From Sphingomonas sp. BK235 (GTDB lineage Bacteria; Pseudomonadota; Alphaproteobacteria; Sphingomonadales; Sphingomonadaceae): a stretch of DNA of 64,000 nt. Position numbers and translations under genes: made by a program. Numbering within the stretch: the first letter of the stretch is position 1; every line of letters begins with the position of its first letter. Location of the stretch: assembly GCF_004345855.1 (NCBI RefSeq), contig NZ_SLXN01000002.1:496001-560000 (forward strand). The letters run 5' to 3'. Below the pieces are notes generated by a model that had not been told where the DNA came from, did not search any database, and was given only the letters and a program-made list of their open reading frames with translations. Positions 26,402 to 34,176 of the stretch are shown one piece after another.

Positions 26402-28629
26402 CGCTCCAGCGCCCGATCGCGACCAGCTTCAACGGCGGCGAGCTGAGCCCGCGGATGGGCGGCCGCGTCGACACCGCGGTCTACCAGGTCGGCGCCGCGG
26501 TGCTGGAGAATTTCATCCCCACCGTCGAGGGCGCGCTGGTGAAGCGCCCCGGCTTCGAGCACATCGAGGACGCCGCGCCGGGCGCGAGCTGGCTCAGCGC
26601 CTTCCGCTTCGACGCCGCGCGCGAGTATCTCCTCGAGTGGAGCGACCGGCGGCTGCGCTTCTTCGCCGGCGGCGCGCGGGTCGAGACCGCGCCCGGCGTC
26701 CCGCTCGAGCTGGCGGTGCCCTATTCGGCCGCGGAGGCGCCGTTCGTCGCGACGCAGCAGAGCTTCGACCGGCTGTACCTCGCGCATCCCGCGCACCCGC
26801 CCGCGCGGCTCACCCGCACCGGCCCCGCCAGCTTCACCTACGAGCCGCTGCCGCTCGCCAACGGCCCCTTCGCCGACGCCAACGCCGACCGCGGCGTCAC
26901 CGTCTCTGCCAGCGACACCACCGGCGCGGTGACGCTCACCGCCTCGGCGCCAATCTTCGCGCCCGGCCACGCCGGCGCCTTCTTCCGCGTCGAGGCGGCC
27001 AATGCGGCGGAACAGCGCAGCTGGCAGGTCGGCATCGCCGGGATCACGCCCGGCACCGTCTACCGCAACGACGGGATCGCCTACACCGCCACCAGCGCGG
27101 GGCGCACCGGCACCAACCCGCCGCGCCACACCGAGGGCGAGGCGTGGGACGGTGACGACACGCCCGGCCGCACCGACATCAACGGCAAGGGTCCGTTCGG
27201 CGTGCGCTGGGCCTTCCGGCACGACCGCTTCGGCGTGCTCCGCCTCGGGTCGATCGCCGCAGACGGCCGCAGCGCCACCGCACAGGTGATCCGCCGCCTG
27301 CCCGACAGCCTCGTCGCCGCGCCGACGCACCGCTGGGCGCACGGCGCCTTCTCGGCCGCGGCGGGCTGGCCCAACCTCGTCGTCGCCACCGGCGGGCGGC
27401 TGATCCTGATCAAGCGGTTCGAATTGTTCGCCAGCGTGTCGGGCGACTATCTCAACCACGCCACCCACACGACCAGCGGCGTCACCGCCACCGACCTCGC
27501 CTTCCGCCGCACGCTGTCGACGCCCGACCCGGCGCTGTGGGCGATCGCCGATCGCAACCGCCTGCTGATCGGCACCGCCAGCCGCGAGATCGCGGTGGGC
27601 GCGATCAACGCCGCGCAGCCGCTCGCCGGCGACAATATCGAGGCGGTGCCGCAGAGCTATTTCGGCTCGGCGCCGGTGACGCCGCAGCAGATCGGCACCC
27701 AGGCGGTGTTCGTCCAGCGCGGCGGGCGCAAGCTGCGCCAGGCCGACTACGACTTCGCGCGCGACCGCTACGCCGCGGAGAATCTCACCGTCTGGTGCCG
27801 CCACGTCACCGCCTCGGGGATCCGCCAGCTCGCCTTTCAGAAGGATCCCGAGGAGCTGTTGGTCGCGGTGCGCGGCGACGGCCAGCTGGTGGTCCACCCG
27901 CACGCGCCCGAGCAGGAGATCAAGGGCTTCGCGCGGATCGTCCACGGCGGGGGCGCGATCCGCTCGGCCGCGTGCCTCGCCGGCGCCGACGGCGTCACCG
28001 ACGAGCTGTGGGTGCTGGTCGAGCGCGACGGCGGGGGCGTCGGCGTCGAGCGGATGGCGGCGTGGCGCGAGGACGATGCCCCGCGCGCGGACGCCTTCTT
28101 CCTCGACAGCGCCACCGCCGCGCGCGCCGCGCCGGGCCAGCAGCATTTCAGCGGCGCCATCCAGCTCGCCGGCGCGCGCGTCGACGTGCTCGCCGACGGC
28201 GGGGTGATCCGCGACGTGCGCGTCAACGCGGACGGCGCGTTCACGCTCCCGGCGACGTCGGTGCCGCGCGACCGCGGCTTCCGCGTCGTCGTCGGGCGGC
28301 GCTTCACCGCGCTGGCGGTCACGCTGCGCCCCGAGCTGCGCGGCGACGGCCAGTCGAGCCAGGGCAAGCGCCAGCGCGTGGTGGCGCTGGTGCTGCGGCT
28401 GCTCGACACCGCAGGGATCCGCATCGGCGCGCGCGCGGGGCCACTCGACGCGCTGCTCGACCGCAGCGGCGACGACGCGATGGACGCGGGCGTGCCGCTG
28501 TTCAGCGGCGACAGCACGCGCTCGGTCTCGGGCGGGTGGGACCGCACCGGGCAGGCGCGCTTCGTCTCGGACGCGCCGCTGCCCGCGGTGGTGGTCGCCG
28601 CGATGCTCACGGTCGAGGTGGGGTCGTGA
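26398..28629 (+). CDS. tail tubular protein B (T7 gp12-like nozzle)
   Basis: The 743-residue beta-rich protein begins MTLQRPIATSFNGGELSPRMGGRVD, given here as its characteristic first segment TSFNGGELSPRMGGRVD, with NFIPTVEGALVKRPGFE after it. This is a hallmark of podoviral nozzle proteins. The middle has repeated beta-propeller-like strands (LAFQKDPEELLVAVRGDGQL). It would form the tail nozzle through which DNA leaves. The GTG start overlaps the gp11-like stop. Confidence 0.85.
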   Translation: MTLQRPIATSFNGGELSPRMGGRVDTAVYQVGAAVLENFIPTVEGALVKRPGFEHIEDAAPGASWLSAFRFDAAREYLLEWSDRRLRFFAGGARVETAPGVPLELAVPYSAAEAPFVATQQSFDRLYLAHPAHPPARLTRTGPASFTYEPLPLANGPFADANADRGVTVSASDTTGAVTLTASAPIFAPGHAGAFFRVEAANAAEQRSWQVGIAGITPGTVYRNDGIAYTATSAGRTGTNPPRHTEGEAWDGDDTPGRTDINGKGPFGVRWAFRHDRFGVLRLGSIAADGRSATAQVIRRLPDSLVAAPTHRWAHGAFSAAAGWPNLVVATGGRLILIKRFELFASVSGDYLNHATHTTSGVTATDLAFRRTLSTPDPALWAIADRNRLLIGTASREIAVGAINAAQPLAGDNIEAVPQSYFGSAPVTPQQIGTQAVFVQRGGRKLRQADYDFARDRYAAENLTVWCRHVTASGIRQLAFQKDPEELLVAVRGDGQLVVHPHAPEQEIKGFARIVHGGGAIRSAACLAGADGVTDELWVLVERDGGGVGVERMAAWREDDAPRADAFFLDSATAARAAPGQQHFSGAIQLAGARVDVLADGGVIRDVRVNADGAFTLPATSVPRDRGFRVVVGRRFTALAVTLRPELRGDGQSSQGKRQRVVALVLRLLDTAGIRIGARAGPLDALLDRSGDDAMDAGVPLFSGDSTRSVSGGWDRTGQARFVSDAPLPAVVVAAMLTVEVGS

Positions 28630-29456
28630 GCGTGGCGATCGCGCCGCTCGGCCCGGAGGACGCGCTGCGGATCCAGCGCCAGCGCTCGCAGCGGATCCAG
28701 CTCGGGCTGGCGCGCGACCTCAGCGCGGCCGAGGCGGCCGACCTCGCCGCCAGCCCCGGCGAGGCCTGGGCGGCGCGCGGGCGCGACGGCCGGCTGGTCG
28801 CCTGCCTCGGGCTGCGCGAGACCTTCCCCGGGCGCCAGGCGGTGGCCTGGGCGATCCTCGCCGAGGGGATCGGCGCGGCGCATCTCGCGGTGACGCGCTT
28901 CGCGCGCGCGCGGATCGCCGCCAGCCCGCTCGCGCGGATCGAGGCGCTGGTGCGCGAGCGCGTCGCGGCGGAGCGGCGCTGGGCGCGGCTGGTGGAAGCG
29001 GCGATGGCGCTCGGCCACGTCGTCGCCGGGGTCGGCGGCTACGAGGCGGGGCGGTTCAACCAGCGCGCGGCGCAGACCGGCGCGATCGAGGAGCAGCGCG
29101 CGGGCGCCGCGGCCGAGACGCGGATCCGCGACTCCGCGCGCGCCGCGATCGGGGCGCAGCTTGCCGCGCAGGGGGCCAACGGCTTCGAGCAGGGGAGCGG
29201 CTCGGCGCTCGACGCGCTCGCCGACAGCCAGGTCAGCGCCGCGTTCGACGCGCTCCAGGCGCGCGACGACGCGGCGCGGCGCGCGCGCGCGCGGCTGGTG
29301 GAGGGCGACATCGCGCGCGCGCAGGGCAACAACGCGCTGGTGTCGGGGCTGATCGGCGCGGGCGCGTCGCTGCTCCAGTCGCGCTCGGACTGGGCGGCGG
29401 CGCGGCGCGGCACCACCCCGCCGGCGCAAACCCCGACGCCGCGGGCGGGCGGCTGA
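28626..29456 (+). CDS. internal virion protein, apparent gp13-like/gp14-like fusion
   Basis: The 276-residue protein starts at a GTG overlapping the nozzle stop. Residues 1-130 resemble T7 gp13 (a GNAT-like fold: GRLVACLGLRETFPGRQAVAWAIL). Residues from about 135 resemble gp14-type ejection proteins (a Gly-rich stretch GVGGYEAGRFNQRAA, then QLAAQGANGFEQGSGSALDAL and a final hydrophobic helix LVSGLIGAGASLLQS). No stop or start separates the two. gp14 forms the outer-membrane channel on DNA ejection. Fusion is inferred from recognised patterns, not alignment. Confidence 0.62.
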   Translation: MSVAIAPLGPEDALRIQRQRSQRIQLGLARDLSAAEAADLAASPGEAWAARGRDGRLVACLGLRETFPGRQAVAWAILAEGIGAAHLAVTRFARARIAASPLARIEALVRERVAAERRWARLVEAAMALGHVVAGVGGYEAGRFNQRAAQTGAIEEQRAGAAAETRIRDSARAAIGAQLAAQGANGFEQGSGSALDALADSQVSAAFDALQARDDAARRARARLVEGDIARAQGNNALVSGLIGAGASLLQSRSDWAAARRGTTPPAQTPTPRAGG

Positions 29457-31444
29457 TGCCCGCCGAGCGCGGTTACGAGCAGCAGCTCGGCCCGCCGCGC
29501 GCGGTGCCGCTGCCGCAGGCCGGCGCCGGCGCGTTCGGCGCGGGCGTCGGCGCCGCGATCGCGGAGCTGGGCGCGGCCGGGCACGCGCAGGACCTGCGCC
29601 GCTACCAGCTCGACCGCCAGCAGAAGGCCGACAGCGAGGCGGCCGACTTCAACGCGCGCTTTGCTGTCGCGCGAACCGACGCGGACCACTTCGTCACCGA
29701 CCTTCGCCACAACCCTAAACCGGGTGGCGAAGGTCACGCCGTCGCCGTGACGGACTGGTGGCGCGCGCGCGCTGACGGGCTCGCCGACGGCATCGCGGAC
29801 GACCGCGTGCGGCGCTCGGCGCTGGCGCAGCTCGGCGAGTTCGGTCAGCGGCTCAGCAGCAACGAGTATCAGTGGCAGGAGGGGCAGCGTGTCGGCAAGC
29901 TCACGACCGACCAGTTGCAAGCCACACAGGCGTCCGCCAACCGCGCTCGCCGGCTACCCGATCCCGACGCCTTCGCGCAGGAGCTGAGCCTAGGGCGCCA
30001 GGGCATCGAGGCGCTCGCGGGCGTGCCACCGGAGGTACGGGAGAAGCTCGGCCGCGACTTCGACGAGAAGGTCAGCACCGGCTATCTCCAGGGGCTGATC
30101 GAGCGCGATCCCGCCGCGGTGCCGCGCGTGCTCGACAGCGGGGCGTTCGACTCCATCCTCCCGCCCGAGGTCGCCGAGCATCTCCGCCGCGGCGCCGAGG
30201 TGCAGCTGCGGCGCGGCGAGGCCGAGGCGCGCGCGCGGCAGGCGCAGGAGCTCGCGCTGGTCAGGCAGCAGCTGCGCGCGCGCGAGGTCGATCTCGCCGC
30301 CGGCGCCGGCTCGGGCGACGACCGGCGCGCGGTCGCGGCGCAGTGGCACGCGCTCGGCGACGACGCGAAAGCCGAGGAGTGGCGCGGGCGCGCGGTGGCG
30401 TTCGACGCGGTCCAGCACACGCGCGACTGGACGCTGCCCCAGCTCGACCAGCGCGTCGCCGAGCTGAGCGCGAAACAGGCGCGCGGCGCGCTCGACGGCG
30501 ACGAGGCGCACGAGCTGCGCGGGCTCACCGAGCAGCGCCGCGCCACCGCCGAGCGGCTCGCCGAGCCCGGCGGCGCGCTGCTCCAGCAGCAATACGCCAG
30601 CGGCCAGCCGGTGGCGCCGCTCGACCCGCGCGATCCGGCCTCGCTGCGCGCGCGCGCCGACCAGGCGGTGGCCGCGGCGGCCCGCTACGGCCGCGCCGCG
30701 CCCGAGCCGCTGCTCAGGACCGAGCTGCCCGGCTTCCACGACCTCGTCCACGGCGGGCCGGCGCAGCGGCTCGAGGCGCTCGCCGCGCTCCAGGGGTTCG
30801 GCGACCCGCGCGTGATCCGCGCCGCCGCCACGCAGGCGGCGGGGAGCGAGGACGGCGCCTTCCGCGTCGCGGCGCAGCTGCCGCTGTCGGTCGCGCGCGA
30901 GGTGCTGCGCGGCGAGGAGACGCTCAGGAGCGCGCCCAAGGTGTTCGACGAGGCGCGCGCGCGGGTCGACTTCGCAAAGTGGTACGGGCCGGTGCTGGCG
31001 CCGCTCGGCGGCTATCGCGACGACGTGTTCCGCGCCGCCAAGAGCTTCTACGCGCAGCGCGCGGTCGACGGCGGGCTCCACCAGTACGACCCGGGCCGCT
31101 TCGCCGAGGCGGTGGAGACGGTGCTCGGGCGCCAGCCGGGGGCCAACGGCGCCACCGGCGGGGTGGCGCACACGCCGGGCGGGCTGGTGCTGGTGCCGCA
31201 GGGGATGAGCGGCGACGAGCTGATGCGGCGCTTCGCGCGCGCGAGCGCGGCCGACTACGCGCGCGCCTCGGGCGGGCGCAGCGCACGCTGGTCCGACGGC
31301 CACGTGATGACGCGCGGCGAGTTCGCGACGATGCTGCCCACCGCGGTCGGCGACGGCCGCTACGCCTTCCGCTCGGGCGGGCGGATGGTGAAGGACGAGC
31401 ACGGCGACGATTACACCGTCGACGTGCGGCAGCTCGGCCAGTGA
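29456..31444 (+). CDS. internal virion protein (T7 gp15-like)
   Basis: A 662-residue, almost wholly helical, charged protein with repeated coiled-coil-like stretches (for example AEARARQAQELALVRQQL). The ATG overlaps the previous stop (TGATG). Position between gp14-like and gp16-like genes and size (T7 gp15 is 747) support an ejection-complex subunit. A perfect 12-base inverted repeat lies in its coding sequence at 29699-29735. Confidence 0.68.
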   Translation: MPAERGYEQQLGPPRAVPLPQAGAGAFGAGVGAAIAELGAAGHAQDLRRYQLDRQQKADSEAADFNARFAVARTDADHFVTDLRHNPKPGGEGHAVAVTDWWRARADGLADGIADDRVRRSALAQLGEFGQRLSSNEYQWQEGQRVGKLTTDQLQATQASANRARRLPDPDAFAQELSLGRQGIEALAGVPPEVREKLGRDFDEKVSTGYLQGLIERDPAAVPRVLDSGAFDSILPPEVAEHLRRGAEVQLRRGEAEARARQAQELALVRQQLRAREVDLAAGAGSGDDRRAVAAQWHALGDDAKAEEWRGRAVAFDAVQHTRDWTLPQLDQRVAELSAKQARGALDGDEAHELRGLTEQRRATAERLAEPGGALLQQQYASGQPVAPLDPRDPASLRARADQAVAAAARYGRAAPEPLLRTELPGFHDLVHGGPAQRLEALAALQGFGDPRVIRAAATQAAGSEDGAFRVAAQLPLSVAREVLRGEETLRSAPKVFDEARARVDFAKWYGPVLAPLGGYRDDVFRAAKSFYAQRAVDGGLHQYDPGRFAEAVETVLGRQPGANGATGGVAHTPGGLVLVPQGMSGDELMRRFARASAADYARASGGRSARWSDGHVMTRGEFATMLPTAVGDGRYAFRSGGRMVKDEHGDDYTVDVRQLGQ

Positions 31445-34176
31445 CCGACGCGCGCGTTGCCCCCACGCCGGCGCCGCAGCCGCACCCGTCGCTGCTCGCG
31501 GCGGACGCGCCGAGCGACACGTTCCGCCAGCTCGGCCCGCGCGCGCCAGCGGTCGAGCGGCCGGTGGAGATGCCGGGCGTCTTCGGTCAGATCCACGCCG
31601 CCGCGATCAACGCTGGCGCCGAGGACGAACGGCAGGAGCTGCTGCAGCAGCAGGCGGTTGACCAGGGCTACGCCGCGCTCGCCGACGAGCTGAAGCGCCG
31701 CGGCTTCAAGGACGACTACAGCTTCAGCCCGCTGCCTGGCGCGGCACCGATGTACCGCGGCGCGGCGATCTTCCGCGACATTCAGCGCGCGCGTCAGCTC
31801 GACCCGCATGCCTTCGCCGGCGTCGAGGACGATCCCGAGCGATGGCGCCAGCGGATCATCACGCCGCTGATCGAGGCCGATCGCCAGCGGCAGGACATCG
31901 TCCACCGCATGGGCTGGGCGCCCTGGCTGCTCGGCACCTTCATCGGTGGCGCGAGCGATCCGCTCAACCTGGCGACGCTGGCGATGGGCGGCGGCGGAGC
32001 GCGCTCGATCTTGGGCGCGGCGATCAAAGACGCCCGCACCAACGTCCAGCTCGAGGCCATGCAGGCACCCGAACACGCTGTCGAACGTGCGGCTCGAGGG
32101 CAAGAGACCACGCCGCTCGGCGTCGCGACCGACCTCGCCACCGCTGCCGGCACGGGTGCGCTGCTCGGCGGCGGGATGAAGGCGCTGGAGCACCCCGCCG
32201 CCGCGCTCGCCCGCACCGCGCGCGAGCGGATCGGCTGGGACCGGATGACCGACGCCGAGCGCGGCGCGACCGCGGTGCTCGAGCGCGAGGCCGACATCGC
32301 CGCGGGCAGTCCGTTCACGCCCGGCGCCGGCACCGACGCGCACGCCGAGCGGCTCAACCGCGCGATCGCGATGCTCAACGCGCCGCCGGACGTCGCCGCG
32401 CCGCTGCGCCCGGTGAGCAGCGCCGAGGCCGCCGCGCGCACCGCGGCCGACCGCTGGGAGCAGTTCAAGCTCGCGCTCGGGCGGCGCGAGAGCAGCGGCG
32501 ACGACAGCGCGACCAACCCGCACTCGAGCGCGACCGGGCGCTACCAGGTGATCGACTCGACCTGGCTGCGGGTCGCACGCACCTTCCCGGAAGCGGCGCA
32601 CGCCTCCGACTCCTACCTGCTCGCGCTGCGCAGCCACCCGGTGTGGCAGGAGCGCGTCGTCGACCAGCTCGGCGCGGAGTATCGCTCGGCGCTGGCGAAG
32701 GTGGGCGCGCCCGAGACGCCGGCCAACCTTTACCTGATGCACTTCGCCGGCACCGGCGCGGCGTCGAAGATCCTGCGCGCGGCGGGCGACACGCCGGTCG
32801 AGGCGCTGCTGTCGCACGCCGCGCTTCAAGCTAATCCGTTCCTGCGCGGCAAATCGGCCGAGGAGGTGGTCGACTGGGCGGCGCGCGCGATCGGGGGCGA
32901 ACGCTCGCGCGCGCCGGTGCTCCGGCGCGACCTGTTCGCCGAGGGCGACGTCGGCGACGCCGAGTGGCGCGCGGCGCAGCGCGAGGTCGAGGCGAGCGAC
33001 GCCGCCTGGGACGACTGGGGCCGCGACGACGTGCGCCCGCCGACGCGCGATCCCGCCAGCGGCGTCGCACACCTCGACGACGACGTGCCGTTCGACCTTG
33101 ACGATCCGCGCGCGCGGCCGGTGGAGGGTGCCCCCGCCGAGACCTTATCTTCACGGCCGCTCGGTAACGGTGGGCCCGACTCTACCCACCCGGGGGCACT
33201 GCCGGAAATAGCCGGGCGAGACGAGCTGAGCGATCCGCTCTCCCCGGATCGGGTCAGCGAGGCCGCCCCGTCACGCTGGTCGCTGGAACTGGCCGAGCTG
33301 CGGAAGGAGCAAAGCGGCATCGTGAGGGGGTTGCTCCATCACGAGGCGCTCGACGCACCGATCGACCTGCCATGGGGCCAAGCCGGCGACCCGGCGCGCG
33401 ACTATCGCGGCGGCTTCGGGCTCGCGCACATCCTCGCCAAGCACCCGGAGATGGAGGCGCACCTCGCGCGCCTCCCCGAGATGATCGCCGATATGGCGGT
33501 GTGGCGGCACGAGCCGCTGCGCGAGCGTCTGGAGCTGGAAGACGCGCGCCACCGCGCGGTGATCGCGTTGAGCTGGCACGGCAAGGATGCGCGCTGGCTG
33601 GTGACGGCGTTCGAGAAGAGAACCCCCGCCGAGACCTTAGCTCCGCGACCGCTCGGTAACGGTGGGGCCGACTCTACCCACCCGGGGGCGCCTCCGAATC
33701 TAGGGGAGCTAAGCCAGCACGACAAGCAGATCGCGCTGCTGCGCTCAATGTGGGCCACCGACGCGGCGCGCGGCGACATACCAAAGCCGGTATGGGCGCT
33801 GCGCGACGAGCACGGAAAGATTGCCTGGTGGAGCCCGTCCAAGCGCGCCGCCGAGCGGACCGCGATCGACATGCCCGGCGCGTGGGAGCTGACCAGGCTG
33901 GAGCCGCACGACGTCGACGTCGGCCCGCCGCCCGACGTCGCCGGCTTCGACCATCCGGACGACGTCGCGGTCGCGCGCCAGATCGACAGCCTCGAGCACG
34001 ACGCGCGGATGGCGCTCGCCGCGGACCCCGAGCTGATGGTCCCGCTCGGCGAGGGCGAGAAGCCCGTGCGGCTCGCCGATGCGCTCCGGGACTGCGACGA
34101 CGATGCCGCCGCGGTGGACGCCGCGCGCGCGTGCCTCGCCCCACCGACGTCCGACAACGCGAAGGAGCAGGGATGA
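31441..34176 (+). CDS. internal virion protein with lytic transglycosylase and barnase/EndoU-like (PBECR) domain
   Basis: The 911-residue polyvalent protein starts at GTG 31441 (GTGA overlap). Residues about 340-460 form an SLT-type transglycosylase: LGRRESSGDD with catalytic Glu350, SSATGRYQVIDSTW, and LYLMHFAGTGAASKIL. That activity opens peptidoglycan at entry. Residues about 637-725 (IDLPWGQ, GGFGLAHILAKHPEM, HRAVIALSWHGKDARWLVTAFEK) resemble the PBECR family of phage barnase/colicin-E5-like nucleases, found in virion-borne polyvalent proteins and thought to cut host RNA. Two in-frame copies of a 67-base repeat flank this domain. A further unrecognised domain (about 740-880) contains VWALRDEHGKIAWWS. 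Confidence 0.78.
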   Translation: MTDARVAPTPAPQPHPSLLAADAPSDTFRQLGPRAPAVERPVEMPGVFGQIHAAAINAGAEDERQELLQQQAVDQGYAALADELKRRGFKDDYSFSPLPGAAPMYRGAAIFRDIQRARQLDPHAFAGVEDDPERWRQRIITPLIEADRQRQDIVHRMGWAPWLLGTFIGGASDPLNLATLAMGGGGARSILGAAIKDARTNVQLEAMQAPEHAVERAARGQETTPLGVATDLATAAGTGALLGGGMKALEHPAAALARTARERIGWDRMTDAERGATAVLEREADIAAGSPFTPGAGTDAHAERLNRAIAMLNAPPDVAAPLRPVSSAEAAARTAADRWEQFKLALGRRESSGDDSATNPHSSATGRYQVIDSTWLRVARTFPEAAHASDSYLLALRSHPVWQERVVDQLGAEYRSALAKVGAPETPANLYLMHFAGTGAASKILRAAGDTPVEALLSHAALQANPFLRGKSAEEVVDWAARAIGGERSRAPVLRRDLFAEGDVGDAEWRAAQREVEASDAAWDDWGRDDVRPPTRDPASGVAHLDDDVPFDLDDPRARPVEGAPAETLSSRPLGNGGPDSTHPGALPEIAGRDELSDPLSPDRVSEAAPSRWSLELAELRKEQSGIVRGLLHHEALDAPIDLPWGQAGDPARDYRGGFGLAHILAKHPEMEAHLARLPEMIADMAVWRHEPLRERLELEDARHRAVIALSWHGKDARWLVTAFEKRTPAETLAPRPLGNGGADSTHPGAPPNLGELSQHDKQIALLRSMWATDAARGDIPKPVWALRDEHGKIAWWSPSKRAAERTAIDMPGAWELTRLEPHDVDVGPPPDVAGFDHPDDVAVARQIDSLEHDARMALAADPELMVPLGEGEKPVRLADALRDCDDDAAAVDAARACLAPPTSDNAKEQG
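33131..33197 (+). repeat. in-frame direct repeat, copy 1, before the PBECR-like domain
   Basis: A 67-base unit translated PAETLSSRPLGNGGPDSTHPG. It differs from copy 2 at only five positions and contains a 6-bp hairpin (GGTGGG/CCCACC). It is located in the linker between transglycosylase and nuclease-like regions, exactly 492 bases (164 codons) before copy 2. Confidence 0.85.
33623..33689 (+). repeat. in-frame direct repeat, copy 2, after the PBECR-like domain
   Basis: The second copy of the 67-base unit, translated PAETLAPRPLGNGGADSTHPG and in the same frame and orientation as copy 1. It lies immediately after the nuclease-like domain. Near identity at the DNA level, including synonymous sites, indicates a recent duplication or an inserted repeat family. 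Confidence 0.85.

Noticed and set aside
31441..34176. Transglycosylase as an endolysin (lysis gene)
   Set aside because: The domain lies inside a large internal virion protein without signal peptide or holin neighbour, so an entry role fits better.
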